Source: Faeciplasma sp900553675 (GTDB lineage Bacteria; Bacillota; Clostridia; Oscillospirales; Ruminococcaceae). From it: a stretch of 64,000 bases of DNA. The stretch lies in contig CAUAFG010000015.1 of assembly GCA_958428235.1 (NCBI GenBank), positions 10,930 to 74,929 on the forward strand, read 5' to 3'. Position 1 is the first letter of the stretch; every line of letters starts with the position of its first letter. The position numbers and the translations under genes are program-made. Positions 1 to 8,789 of the stretch are shown here, in pieces. Under the pieces are notes generated by a model, which was not told the DNA's origin, made no database searches, and saw nothing but the letters and a program-made list of their open reading frames with translations.

Positions 1-400
1 CTATCCTGCCGTGATACACCCAGTTTAACATATCGTCGGTTGAGAAAACAACCAGTGATTTTATCTTTTCATAGCTATTTTTGCCATCCTTGCCGACTTC
101 CTCATACTGCTGATGGTCGTTGGTTCCGTAAACATAAAGTCTTCCGTTGTACTCTACGGCTGTAGGGTCGGCGCAGAAGACGTTAGGAGATATCGGATTA
201 GAATCCTCCGACGGCTTAAGGCTTTTAGCCATATGCTTTTTGTCGATGTCCAAACCAAGGTCAATTGTATTCATAATTTCTTCCTCACTTAAGCTCGGCA
301 GCACAAGCTCACCGGCGTTATAATCTATTTTATCCGCGCATGATGTAAGCAATGCCGCGGCGGATAGGACGGCAGCTATAATCAAAGTTAGCTTTTTCAT
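1..400 (-). CDS. GH43-like secreted lipoprotein, 5' part only
   Basis: The reading frame starts at the ATG ending at 400 and runs off the left edge of the window, so only about 133 N-terminal residues are visible. It begins with a lipoprotein signal peptide: two Lys, a hydrophobic stretch, then a lipobox LTSC near residue 21. After a short linker comes ADPTAVEYNGRLYVYGTND, the typical first blade of a five-bladed beta-propeller of glycoside hydrolase family 43, where the Asp of ADPT is the expected catalytic base. The protein would sit on the outer face of the membrane and act on arabinose- or xylose-containing polysaccharide. It follows the AraC regulator gene by about 30 bases in the same direction. 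The substrate cannot be told from this part. Confidence 0.8.
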   Translation of the reverse strand, partial: MKKLTLIIAAVLSAAALLTSCADKIDYNAGELVLPSLSEEEIMNTIDLGLDIDKKHMAKSLKPSEDSNPISPNVFCADPTAVEYNGRLYVYGTNDHQQYEEVGKDGKNSYEKIKSLVVFSTDDMLNWVYHGRI

Positions 401-432
401 GTATGATCCTCTCACAAAGCATATAATCGCTT

Positions 433-1263
433 TTACGTATCCGAGCCGCTCAGCTTGCTCCACATTTCACCGTCGGGCAGAGACTTTTTTCTGTACTGAG
501 TCGGCGTGCATCCGCATTTTTCCTTGAACTGACGCAAAAAGCTGTAGGTGCAGGAATATCCGCAGTGCTCTGCCACCCTGTCAACCGTCAGATTGGTTGA
601 GGATAAGAGATCCTTTGCCCTTGCAAGCCTTGAGTTGATTATATCCGAGGATATGTTTACACCGAAGAGTCTTTTATAAAGGTGCTGCAAGCCCGAACAG
701 CTCATATGCATATTTTCGGATATTGATTTAACGCTGCCGAAGGCGGTAGGATCACTGTATATGGAGGCTCTGAGATCTACCATCGCGGAATTCTTTTCAT
801 TTACTGCCGCCAGATCCTCGGTATAATCCGTGCGAAATGCCCGCGCGAGCTTTAAAAACAGCACCTCGAAATACTTATGCTCTATCTCGCTGTGAAAAGG
901 CTCTGCCGAATAATGCTCGAAGGTTATTCGGTGAATGGTTGAAGACAGATCGCGCGCGGTGCCAAGATATATCGGCTTGTCCGCAACTATTCCCATGTCT
1001 ATAAGGCTTTTGTATTCATCATCTGTCATGTTAAAGAAAATCCAGTCGTCGGCATATCCGCCGGCTGTTCCGCGATAGTAGCAGGGAATCCACGGCGAAA
1101 TCAAAATGGCACTTCCCTTTTTAACATTGTACTCCTTATCTCCGAGCCTGAATAATGACGGGGTTCTTATGTGCAGAAAAAGCCAACATCCTGTTCCCTG
1201 CGGACGGTCCTGATAAAAATCCGCATCATGCATATGATTATAGCCGATTGCTCCTACCTTCAC
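433..1263 (-). CDS. AraC family transcriptional regulator
   Basis: About 276 residues. The N-terminal half is a cupin-like effector-binding domain (WLFLHIRTPSLFRLGDKEY followed by a run ending ISPWIPCYY). The C-terminal 100 residues carry two helix-turn-helix motifs of the AraC type (NISSDIINSRLARAKDLLSS, then VDRVAEHCGYS and FLRQFKEKCGCTPTQYR). I chose the GTG at 1263 because a GGAG lies 8 bases before it; an in-frame ATG at 1278 exists, but no ribosome site precedes it. The gene lies upstream of the GH43-like gene in the same direction and probably controls it in response to a sugar. Confidence 0.85.
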   Translation of the reverse strand: MKVGAIGYNHMHDADFYQDRPQGTGCWLFLHIRTPSLFRLGDKEYNVKKGSAILISPWIPCYYRGTAGGYADDWIFFNMTDDEYKSLIDMGIVADKPIYLGTARDLSSTIHRITFEHYSAEPFHSEIEHKYFEVLFLKLARAFRTDYTEDLAAVNEKNSAMVDLRASIYSDPTAFGSVKSISENMHMSCSGLQHLYKRLFGVNISSDIINSRLARAKDLLSSTNLTVDRVAEHCGYSCTYSFLRQFKEKCGCTPTQYRKKSLPDGEMWSKLSGSDT

Positions 1264-1300
1264 GTCATCATCTCCCATACAATAAACAAATTCTACTTAC

Positions 1301-1329
1301 AGTATAACACCGGTTTGTTGAGTATGCAA
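1301..1329 (-). promoter_or_regulatory. Promoter of the AraC/GH43 operon
   Basis: On the minus strand, TTGCAT and TATACT are separated by 17 bases, with the -10 about 40 bases before the AraC start. This is a standard sigma-A layout. It leaves a short leader, which supports the GTG start with its GGAG. Confidence 0.5.
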
Positions 1330-1512
1330 TAACACTTTTGTCGCATTAACATAACAATATCTGCACATTTATATTTAAACCTGTATAATAGTATCGGTTT
1401 TCATTGATTTAGTATTTGAATCGAGCAGAAAATGTTATTATTTGCGCTCCCACATTCAGTACAAGCGGCTGTAGATATCATGATATATAGAGAATAAAAT
1501 ACTTTACTCCGA

Positions 1513-1556
1513 TTTTACATTACAATCCTTTTTCTTTTTACATTGACAGATTAACA
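1513..1556 (+). promoter_or_regulatory. Candidate Pho box region upstream of pstS
   Basis: A cluster of TTTACA (1514), TTTACA (1537), TTGACA (1543) and TTAACA (1551) lies 60-100 bases before pstS. PhoP-type regulators of Gram-positive bacteria bind direct repeats of TT(A/T/C)ACA, and phosphate operons usually have weak -10 elements that need activation, as here. The repeat spacing is not a clean 11 bases, so this is a candidate only. The rest of 1330-1615 is AT-rich with no visible gene. Confidence 0.35.
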
Positions 1557-1615
1557 TAGAAAACGTAGGAAAAAACTAATTTCCGAAATGTAAAGATTAA
1601 AAAGGAGTAATTATT

Positions 1616-2422
1616 ATGAAAAAGCTAATATCAATTGTTTTAGTGGCAGCACTCGCAATCGGACTTCTTTGTGCCTGCGGAAACGACTCAAAGAGCGTTT
1701 CAACCGACGGCTCTACCTCGATGGAAAAGGTCATCGGTGCTTTAGGAGAAGCCTTTGAGCTTGATAACTCAGGCGTTACCTTTACCTACAACCCCACAGG
1801 CTCAGGCTCGGGTATAACGGCGGTCGCCGAAGGCAGATGCGACATCGGTCTTTCGTCAAGAAGTCTTAAGACCGAGGAAAAGGAAAAGGGTCTTGAGGAA
1901 ACAATTCTTGCACTGGACGGAATCGCCATCATCGTAAATCCCGAAAACACAATATCAGACTTGTCGCTTGAAACAATCGCAAAGATCTACAAGGGCGAGA
2001 TAACCAACTGGAGCGAGGTTGGCGGCAAGGACGCTGAAATCGTACTTATAGGCAGAGAAGCAGGAAGCGGCACGCGCGACGGCTTTGAATCCATAACCGG
2101 CACCGACGGAGAGTGCAAATACCGTCAGGAGCTTACCTCCACCGGCGACGTTATAACAACGGTTGCTTCCAACCCCGACGCTATAGGATACGCCTCCCTT
2201 GCATCTGTAAAAGACACCGTAAAGGCTATTTCGGTAGACGGAATTGTGCCCTCGGAGGCAAGCGTTAAGGACGGAACCTACAAGGTTCAGAGACCGTTCG
2301 TGCTCGTAACCAAAAATGACACCAAGCTTTCAAAGACTGCGCAGGCATTCTTCGACTTCATTACCTCAAAGGACGCAAACGAAATCATATCAAAGGCTGG
2401 CGCTGTTCCGGTAGCCGAATAA
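1616..2422 (+). CDS. pstS: Phosphate ABC transporter substrate-binding lipoprotein PstS
   Basis: 268 residues with a lipoprotein signal peptide (lipobox LCAC near residue 21) and the phosphate-binding loops of PstS: GSTSMEKV at the mature N-terminus, NPTGSGSGITAVAEGRCDIG, and GREAGSGTRDGFES. It captures inorganic phosphate outside the membrane and passes it to PstC/PstA. A strong AAAGGAG lies 8-9 bases before the ATG. It is the first gene of a seven-gene run that ends with the phosphate two-component system, so expression should rise when phosphate is low. Confidence 0.97.
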   Translation: MKKLISIVLVAALAIGLLCACGNDSKSVSTDGSTSMEKVIGALGEAFELDNSGVTFTYNPTGSGSGITAVAEGRCDIGLSSRSLKTEEKEKGLEETILALDGIAIIVNPENTISDLSLETIAKIYKGEITNWSEVGGKDAEIVLIGREAGSGTRDGFESITGTDGECKYRQELTSTGDVITTVASNPDAIGYASLASVKDTVKAISVDGIVPSEASVKDGTYKVQRPFVLVTKNDTKLSKTAQAFFDFITSKDANEIISKAGAVPVAE

Positions 2423-2448
2423 AAAGGTTCTGAAAGGAAACTACTGAT

Positions 2449-3351
2449 ATGGATAACAAAGCTTCCGGCGCAAGGCAGAAAGCCGCGCGGACTGCAGAAT
2501 ACATAATTCAGGGGATATTCCTTATACTCGGTTTGATAACCGTTGGCTGTGTTCTGGTGATAACAGTTTATCTGATTATCGCCGGAATACCGGCTATCAG
2601 AGAAATAGGTCTTGCGGATTTTCTTCTGGGCAGAAAATGGGTATCAACCGGTGAAAACCAGCAATTCGGAATATTCCACTTTATATTAACAAGCGTATAC
2701 GGAACTGCCGGAGCTATAGTAATAGGCGTGCCGATAGGATTTTTAAGCTCTGTTTACCTTGCAAAGCTTGCAAGTCCGAAAATAAAGACAGTAATATCCG
2801 AGGCTGTTAGTCTGCTTGCAGGGATTCCTTCGGTAGTATACGGTCTTGTGGGAATGATGGTACTTGTCCCTGGAATAAGAAAGCTGTTCAACATTCCCGA
2901 CGGTTCCGGACTTCTTGCTGCGATAATAGTGCTTGCCATTATGATTCTGCCGTCGATAATAAAAGTATCGCTGACGGCTTTGGAGGCTGTTCCCAAGGAA
3001 TATGAGGACGCTTCGCTTGCATTGGGTGCCACTCATATAGAGACATACTTTCGGGTTTCCGTTCCTGCCGCAAAAAGTGGTATTGCAGCGGCTGTAGTGC
3101 TCGGAGTCGGAAGAGCCATAGGTGAAGCAATGGCGGTTATAATGGTTTCCGGTAATGCATCCTCGAATATGCCGTCGCTGTTTGAAAGCGTAAGATTTCT
3201 GACAACGGCAGTAGCAAGCGAAATGTCATATTCAGCGGAGGGCAGTCTTCAGAGGCAGGCACTTTTCTCCATAGCTCTTGTTCTGTTCCTGTTCATAATG
3301 CTTATAAACGCGGCGCTGAATTTCTTCTTAAAGAGGGATAAAAACAAATGA
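2449..3351 (+). CDS. pstC: Phosphate ABC transporter permease PstC
   Basis: 300 residues, about six membrane segments. The cytoplasmic coupling loop typical of ABC permeases is visible as ALGATHIETYFRVSVPAAKSG, and LLAGIPSVVYGLVGM is a conserved Pst permease motif. It forms the phosphate channel with PstA and is driven by PstB. The start is set by GAAAGGAAA about 10 bases upstream of the ATG, 26 bases after pstS. Its last codons overlap the start of pstA by 4 bases, indicating coupled translation. Confidence 0.96.
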   Translation: MDNKASGARQKAARTAEYIIQGIFLILGLITVGCVLVITVYLIIAGIPAIREIGLADFLLGRKWVSTGENQQFGIFHFILTSVYGTAGAIVIGVPIGFLSSVYLAKLASPKIKTVISEAVSLLAGIPSVVYGLVGMMVLVPGIRKLFNIPDGSGLLAAIIVLAIMILPSIIKVSLTALEAVPKEYEDASLALGATHIETYFRVSVPAAKSGIAAAVVLGVGRAIGEAMAVIMVSGNASSNMPSLFESVRFLTTAVASEMSYSAEGSLQRQALFSIALVLFLFIMLINAALNFFLKRDKNK

Positions 3352-4217
3352 TTGATAAGTCTAAAGCCTTCCGCACAAAAAGAAAAGCATACAATATTAT
3401 TATGCGCTGCCTGACAATAGCTTCAGCTGTTCTGACCTGCGCGCTTGCTATATTTCTTATAGTATACGTTATGGCAAAGGGTCTGCCAAACATAACATGG
3501 GAGCTTTTATCCACCAAGCCAAGCTACTTAAGCGGCAAAGTCGGAATACTTCCCGACATTCTGAACACCATCTACATCATAATAGCCGCGATAGCCATAG
3601 TTCTGCCGCTTGGAGCGGGCGCGGCGGTTTATCTTACGGAATACGCAAAGAACAAAAAGCTAGTAGCCGTAATCGAATACGCCGCCGAGACTCTTTCTGG
3701 AATCCCCTCGATAATATACGGACTGGTTGGTATGCTGGTGTTTTGCAGCGTTTTTAAGATGGGCACTTCCCTGCTTGCGGGTGCGCTTACGCTTGTTATA
3801 ATGAATCTGCCTACCGTTATGAGAACCACTCAGGAAAGTCTTAAAACGGTTCCGCAGAGCTACCGTGAGGGTGCGTTTGGTCTGGGTGCCGGAAAATGGA
3901 GGGTTATAAGAACGGTTGTTTTGCCGGGATGCGTGGATGGAATCATTACCGGTTGCATACTTTCGGTTGGACGAATTATCGGCGAATCTGCGGCGCTGTT
4001 ATTCACGGCGGGATTTGCCCACGCTCTAAACGGATTCTTCTCAGGACTGTTCAGCTCCGGAGCCACGCTTACCGTCGCGCTGTACGTTTACGTCAAAGAG
4101 AGCGGCGAATTTGCCGTGGGCTTTGCAATAGCTGCCATTCTTATGATGCTTACAGTAGCAATAAATCTTCTGGCGGCAGGAGCAGGAAGATACTTCAAAA
4201 ACCGCAGAAAGGATTGA
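3348..4217 (+). CDS. pstA: Phosphate ABC transporter permease PstA
   Basis: 289 residues with about six membrane segments. It shows the PstA motifs GAGAAVYLTEYAKNKK, ETLSGIPSIIYGLVGM and the coupling loop GLGAGKWRVIRTVVLPGCV. It is the second channel subunit of the Pst importer. The ATG overlaps the pstC stop by 4 bases, and pstB follows after 10 bases. Confidence 0.96.
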   Translation: MIDKSKAFRTKRKAYNIIMRCLTIASAVLTCALAIFLIVYVMAKGLPNITWELLSTKPSYLSGKVGILPDILNTIYIIIAAIAIVLPLGAGAAVYLTEYAKNKKLVAVIEYAAETLSGIPSIIYGLVGMLVFCSVFKMGTSLLAGALTLVIMNLPTVMRTTQESLKTVPQSYREGAFGLGAGKWRVIRTVVLPGCVDGIITGCILSVGRIIGESAALLFTAGFAHALNGFFSGLFSSGATLTVALYVYVKESGEFAVGFAIAAILMMLTVAINLLAAGAGRYFKNRRKD

Positions 4218-4227
4218 AAGGAAACAT

Positions 4228-4977
4228 ATGATAATATCAGTAAAGGATCTATGTCTTTGGTACGGAAACACTCAGGCTTTGAAAAACGTAAGCATAGACA
4301 TTCCGGAGCATGGCATAACCGCACTTATAGGACCATCCGGCTGCGGAAAGTCCACTTTTCTTAAAACGCTGAACCGCATGAACGACCTTGTGAACGGGGT
4401 TAAGATAACCGGTGAGGTAAAATACCGCGGCGAAAACATATTCGCAGCGGGAACCGACGTTAACGAGCTGAGGAAAAACATCGGCATGGTGTTTCAGAAG
4501 CCAAACCCGTTTCCGATGAGCATATATGACAACATCGCCTACGGTCCGAGAACTCACGGAATCCACTCAAAGGCAAAGCTTGACGATATAGTTGAGCGCT
4601 CGCTTAAAAACGCCGCAATCTGGGACGAGGTAAAGGACAGACTGAAAAAATCCGCGCTGGGTCTTTCCGGCGGTCAGCAGCAGAGGCTCTGCATTGCAAG
4701 GGCTTTGGCAGTCGAGCCGGACGTTCTTTTGATGGACGAACCAACAAGCGCACTCGACCCAATTTCAACTTCTAAGATAGAAGAGCTTGCAACTTCGCTG
4801 AAGGAGTGCTATACTATAGTTATAGTTACGCATAATATGCAGCAGGCGGTCCGCATTTCGGACAATACCGCCTTCTTCCTTCTCGGAGAGCTGATAGAGT
4901 ACGGCGAAACCGAAAAAATGTTTGCTTATCCCAAAGACAAGCGAACCGAGGACTACATTACCGGCAGATTCGGATAA
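4228..4977 (+). CDS. pstB: Phosphate ABC transporter ATP-binding protein PstB
   Basis: 249 residues, the usual length for PstB. It has Walker A GPSGCGKST (residues 33-41), the Q-loop in GMVFQKPNPFPMSIYDNI, signature LSGGQQQRLCIARALA, Walker B VLLMDEPTSALDP and the switch His in IVTHNMQQA. It powers phosphate import through PstCA. GAAAGGAAA precedes the ATG, and phoU follows within 21 bases. Confidence 0.98.
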   Translation: MIISVKDLCLWYGNTQALKNVSIDIPEHGITALIGPSGCGKSTFLKTLNRMNDLVNGVKITGEVKYRGENIFAAGTDVNELRKNIGMVFQKPNPFPMSIYDNIAYGPRTHGIHSKAKLDDIVERSLKNAAIWDEVKDRLKKSALGLSGGQQQRLCIARALAVEPDVLLMDEPTSALDPISTSKIEELATSLKECYTIVIVTHNMQQAVRISDNTAFFLLGELIEYGETEKMFAYPKDKRTEDYITGRFG

Positions 4978-4998
4978 TTCACAAGGAAGGAACAGCAT

Positions 4999-5646
4999 AT
5001 GAGATCAAGATTCGATGAACAGCTTTCAAATCTTTCAAAAGAGTTGACGACAATGGGCGCAATGTGCGAAGAGATAATCGCGCTCACCTCGAAGGCTCTT
5101 TCCGACGGCGACAAGACGCTTTTGAGTAAAGTATTTCCGATAGCTAACGACATTGACAGAATGGAGCGCACCATAGAGGCTCTCTGTCTGCGGCTTCTTT
5201 TACAGCAGCAGCCGGTAGCACGCGATTTAAGACAGATATCGGCGGCTCTTAAAATGATAACCGACATGGAAAGAATCGGAGATCAGGCGGCGGACATCGC
5301 GGAAATCATACCGTTTATATGCGAAAAGCCGTCTGAAAACTGCGTGCTTATCAGCGAAATGGCAAAGTCTGCTATAAGCATTGTCACACAGAGCATAGAC
5401 GCATACGTCAAGCAGGATTTGGTAATAGCCCAAGACGCTATTGCAAAGGACGACATCGTTGACGATTATTTCAGGAGAGTTAAAGGCTCGCTTATAGACT
5501 TAATAGCTGGTATGCCGTCCGAGGGCGAATATGCGCTCGACCTTCTGATGATAGCCAAATACTTTGAAAGAATCGGAGATCACGCGGTGAACGTTGCCGA
5601 ATGGGTAGCGTTTTCTATAACCGGCGAGCATATCGGGCAGAATTAA
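4999..5646 (+). CDS. phoU: Phosphate uptake and signalling regulator PhoU
   Basis: 215 residues, all-helical, made of two PhoU repeats. The metal-binding motifs appear as ALKMITDMERIGDQAADIAE and MIAKYFERIGDHAVNVAEW. PhoU links the state of the Pst transporter to the PhoR kinase and limits phosphate uptake. It lies between pstB and the response regulator, consistent with a job bridging transport and signalling. Confidence 0.97.
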   Translation: MRSRFDEQLSNLSKELTTMGAMCEEIIALTSKALSDGDKTLLSKVFPIANDIDRMERTIEALCLRLLLQQQPVARDLRQISAALKMITDMERIGDQAADIAEIIPFICEKPSENCVLISEMAKSAISIVTQSIDAYVKQDLVIAQDAIAKDDIVDDYFRRVKGSLIDLIAGMPSEGEYALDLLMIAKYFERIGDHAVNVAEWVAFSITGEHIGQN

Positions 5647-5688
5647 ATCAGCATTCGCCGAAATTCTCTTCCGAAAGGATGATTATAC

Positions 5689-6369
5689 ATGAAAATATGG
5701 TGCGTAGAAGACGACAACAGCATCCGCGACATTGAGGTTTACACGCTCAGCCAGACAGGGTTTGAGGCGGAAGGCTTTCCAGACGGAGAGGCTTTCTTTT
5801 CAGCAATGAAATCCTCCAAACCCGACCTTGTTATTCTCGACGTTATGCTTCCAGGAGAGGACGGTGTTGAAATCCTTAAGCATCTGCGCTCGGGTGCGGA
5901 TACATCTTCGATACCGGTCATCATGGCGACAGCCAAGGGCATGGAATACGACAAAATAAAAACCCTCGACCTCGGCGCGGACGATTATCTTGTCAAGCCG
6001 TTTGGCATGATGGAGATGGTTTCGCGGGTGAAGGCTGTTTTAAGGCGCTACAAGCCCAAAGGATCAGGCAATACGCTGACCGTTTCGGGAATAAGCATGA
6101 ATCTTGAAAGCAGAACGGTTGAAATAAACGGCGTTAAAACCGAGCTAACCTACAAGGAATTTGAAATTCTGAGGCTGTTCCTATCGCATCCGGGCATGGT
6201 TTTTACAAGGGAGCGGCTGTTTTCTGATGTCTGGGGAGAGAACTACATCGGCGAGACAAGAACCGTTGACATGCACATTAAAACGCTGCGGCAGAAGCTC
6301 GGCGAACACGGCGATATGATAGAAACCGTGCGAAGCGTCGGCTACAGATTAGGAGTGAAAGCTAAATGA
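5689..6369 (+). CDS. phoB: PhoB/PhoP-type OmpR-family response regulator
   Basis: 226 residues. The receiver domain (1-120) has the acidic pocket EDD near residue 8, the phospho-acceptor Asp in DLVILDVMLPGEDG, and the Lys of DYLVKPFG. The C-terminal winged helix (about 130-226) ends with RTVDMHIKTLRQKL and VRSVGYRL, as in OmpR/PhoB proteins. It should bind Pho boxes when phosphorylated, probably including one before pstS. The gene overlaps the kinase gene by 4 bases, which makes the two a clear two-component pair. Confidence 0.93.
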   Translation: MKIWCVEDDNSIRDIEVYTLSQTGFEAEGFPDGEAFFSAMKSSKPDLVILDVMLPGEDGVEILKHLRSGADTSSIPVIMATAKGMEYDKIKTLDLGADDYLVKPFGMMEMVSRVKAVLRRYKPKGSGNTLTVSGISMNLESRTVEINGVKTELTYKEFEILRLFLSHPGMVFTRERLFSDVWGENYIGETRTVDMHIKTLRQKLGEHGDMIETVRSVGYRLGVKAK

Positions 6370-8018
6370 CTCAAAAGATTTTCCGTTCGATACTGGTAGT
6401 AGCAATAACCGTTCTTCTGCTGAGCCTTTTGTTTATCGTGGGAGTTTTATATGATTACTTTGGCAGTGCGCAGAAATCACGCCTTAATGCCGAGCTGAAT
6501 CTTGCAGCCGGAGGCGTCGAGGCGGGCGGAACAGAATATCTTGAAAACCTTGACGCCGAAGACTTCCGCATGACTCTTATCTCTTCTGACGGAAATGTTG
6601 TTTTCGACTCTGAAACCGACCCCGAAGCTATGGAAAACCACTCTCAGCGTGAAGAGATAATAGAAGCGCTTGAAACAGGCTTCGGCGAAAGCTCAAGATA
6701 CTCTCAAACGCTTATGGAGCAGACATTATACCGTGCCAAGCGGCTTGCAAACAACAGCGTTTTGAGAATATCGACCAGCAGAATGACCGCTCCCGCTCTG
6801 ATTCTGGGAATGCTCCGCCCGATACTGATTATCGTTGCGGCGGCTCTTGTGCTTTCTCTTGTCTTTGCTTCGAGGATGTCTAAAAAGATAGTCCAGCCGC
6901 TTAACAGCCTGAATTTGGATAAGCCGCTTGAAAACAACGCCTACGACGAGATATCTCCCCTGCTGACCCACATCGAGCAGCAGCAAAGGCAGATAGCGCG
7001 CCAGAAGGAAAAGCTTGCAGCAAGCAAGCGCGAGTTTTACGCGGTAATCAAAAACATGAATGAGGGTCTTGTCCTTTTAAACAATAAGAACGAGATTATA
7101 AGCATTAATCCCGCGGCTGAAAGCTTTTTGGAAGCAAACGGCGACGCTTTGGGCAAGGATTTCATTATGATAGAACGAAGCCGCGATATAAGCTTATGTC
7201 TTGAAGAAGCGTTTTCATCGGGAAAGAGCGTTTTGGAAACGCAGAGAAACGGCAGAGTATATCAGCTTAATTTCAGTGCTATAGAAGAGGACAGCGAAAA
7301 AACCGGCGTTGTTATTCTTATATTCGATATAACAGACAAATTCTTTGCCGAAAGGAACCGGCGCGAGTTCACCGCAAACGTCTCGCATGAGCTTAAAACG
7401 CCCTTGCAGACAATTATGGGAAGCGCTGAGCTTATCGAAAACGGTCTTGTAAAGAAAGAGGACGTTGGCGGATTTGCTTCTAAAATCAGGCAGGAGGCTT
7501 CGCGGCTTGTATCTCTTATCGACGACATAATCAGGCTTTCCCAGCTCGACGAAGCCGAGGATCTGCCCAGCGAGGATCTGGATTTATACGAGCTTGCCAA
7601 GAGTCAGATAGATCTGCTTGCTCCTGTTGCCAACAGCAAGGGTATATCGCTGAAGCTTAGCGGCGAGAGCTTTACCGTATCGGTAGTTCGCAGGCTTACT
7701 CAGGAGATTATATACAACCTCTGCGAAAATGCTATCAAATACAACAAGGACGGCGGCAAGGTTGACATAAGCATTGAAAGCGATTTAAACGAAGCCGTTA
7801 TCAGGGTCGCAGACACAGGAATAGGAATACCGCCGGAGCATCAGGCACGGGTTTTCGAGCGGTTCTATCGGGTTGACAAGAGCCATTCAAAGGAGACGGG
7901 CGGCACCGGTCTGGGGCTTTCAATCGTAAAGCACGCTGTTCAGTATATGAACGGAACCATCCACCTTGAAAGCAGGTTCGGAGAAGGCACCACCGTTACG
8001 GTAAGACTGCCGAAATAA
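6366..8018 (+). CDS. phoR: PhoR-type sensor histidine kinase
   Basis: 550 residues. Two membrane segments (near 10-30 and 150-168) enclose an outside domain. They are followed by a HAMP-like segment, a PAS domain (about 225-320), the phospho-acceptor His in FTANVSHELKTPLQTI, and an ATPase domain with N box (NLCENAIKYN), G1 (VADTGIGIP), and a G2 box (GGTGLGLSIVKH). This is the PhoR layout of Gram-positive bacteria. It is the last gene of the pst operon and partners the preceding regulator. Confidence 0.94.
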   Translation: MTQKIFRSILVVAITVLLLSLLFIVGVLYDYFGSAQKSRLNAELNLAAGGVEAGGTEYLENLDAEDFRMTLISSDGNVVFDSETDPEAMENHSQREEIIEALETGFGESSRYSQTLMEQTLYRAKRLANNSVLRISTSRMTAPALILGMLRPILIIVAAALVLSLVFASRMSKKIVQPLNSLNLDKPLENNAYDEISPLLTHIEQQQRQIARQKEKLAASKREFYAVIKNMNEGLVLLNNKNEIISINPAAESFLEANGDALGKDFIMIERSRDISLCLEEAFSSGKSVLETQRNGRVYQLNFSAIEEDSEKTGVVILIFDITDKFFAERNRREFTANVSHELKTPLQTIMGSAELIENGLVKKEDVGGFASKIRQEASRLVSLIDDIIRLSQLDEAEDLPSEDLDLYELAKSQIDLLAPVANSKGISLKLSGESFTVSVVRRLTQEIIYNLCENAIKYNKDGGKVDISIESDLNEAVIRVADTGIGIPPEHQARVFERFYRVDKSHSKETGGTGLGLSIVKHAVQYMNGTIHLESRFGEGTTVTVRLPK

Positions 8019-8023
8019 AATAA

Positions 8024-8638
8024 TTAGTTTTCAGTCGCTTCTGCGAAAATTTCATCGCAGAAGCGATTCCATTTTTGCTCATATTCGCTGCGACTGATAA
8101 GGCTCATGTCATATGGAGTATATACGCCGCTTTTTTGGGCTTCATCAACAAAGCGGTACACCCAATCATCGGACGTTTCTATCACGGCTCGGACGGTTGT
8201 CCAACCATTCATAACTGCATAGTAAAGGCGTGTGTGACCGTCGAGAGATATATACCGGTCTTCATACGGCATTACTTGAATGATTATATCCTGCGGCTGA
8301 TGAATGAAGGTTCTGATTGCTTCGATTTTTTCGGAATCGACATAGAACTGAGAAGGTTGGATTTGCTCCAGGTTCAGCTCAAATATATCTGCCTGAGGAT
8401 ATTCTTTAATGATATTCCCTTTATCATCGTAAAAGCGGGTAATATGCGGCGCAAAAAAGCGATATTGGTTAATCAGTGGCAGAAAAGCAGCAGGGTTTTC
8501 TCCCCTAACAACTGCTTCGCGCTCGGAGATAATCTCAATTTCGTATGGGATTCCGTCCGCTAAAAAGCAGCCGTGCTGATTTAAGACGTTTTGCAAAAAT
8601 CGAGGGTCGTTATATGTGTTGATTCGTTTTATTTCCAT
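8024..8638 (-). CDS. ParB/sulfiredoxin-fold-like protein of unknown function
   Basis: 204 residues, no signal peptide or membrane segment. Residues about 88-150 look like a ParB-type fold: a conserved start (LNLEQIQPSQFYVDSEKIEAI), then ISLDGHTRLYYAVMNGW, which resembles the GHRR box of ParB/Srx enzymes with His-Thr-Arg in place. There is no helix-turn-helix of a true partition protein, so chromosome partitioning is unlikely. The role is unknown. It converges on phoR with only 5 bases between the stops. Confidence 0.6.
   Translation of the reverse strand: MEIKRINTYNDPRFLQNVLNQHGCFLADGIPYEIEIISEREAVVRGENPAAFLPLINQYRFFAPHITRFYDDKGNIIKEYPQADIFELNLEQIQPSQFYVDSEKIEAIRTFIHQPQDIIIQVMPYEDRYISLDGHTRLYYAVMNGWTTVRAVIETSDDWVYRFVDEAQKSGVYTPYDMSLISRSEYEQKWNRFCDEIFAEATEN
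8036..8065. terminator. Hairpin at the phoR 3' end
   Basis: An 11-base perfect inverted repeat (CGCTTCTGCGA / TCGCAGAAGCG) with an 8-base loop, followed on the plus strand by ATTCCATTTTT. It probably ends the pst-pho transcript. It lies inside the last codons of the convergent gene. Confidence 0.45.
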
Positions 8639-8736
8639 TTTATTTGATAGATACCTTTCGTTTTGTCCTGCTAATTATATCAATATTTCTTATGAAAATC
8701 AACTATAAAACCCATACGGTTTTTTGTGATTTTGAG

Positions 8737-8765
8737 TTGCCAAAGACGGCATATTGTGCTATAAT
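8737..8765 (+). promoter_or_regulatory. Promoter of the aldo/keto reductase gene
   Basis: TTGCCA, 17 bases, then TATAAT. The -10 ends 25 bases before the ATG at 8790. Confidence 0.65.
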
Positions 8766-8789
8766 TCTCATAAAGAAAGGACTGATAAC

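Noticed and set aside
8075..8563. Plus-strand frame opposite the ParB-like gene
   Set aside because: No ribosome site, and the minus-strand frame shows a recognisable GHTR-type motif.
8024..8638. True ParB chromosome-partition gene
   Set aside because: No helix-turn-helix, no parA neighbour and no parS-like site; only the ParB-like fold motif is present.
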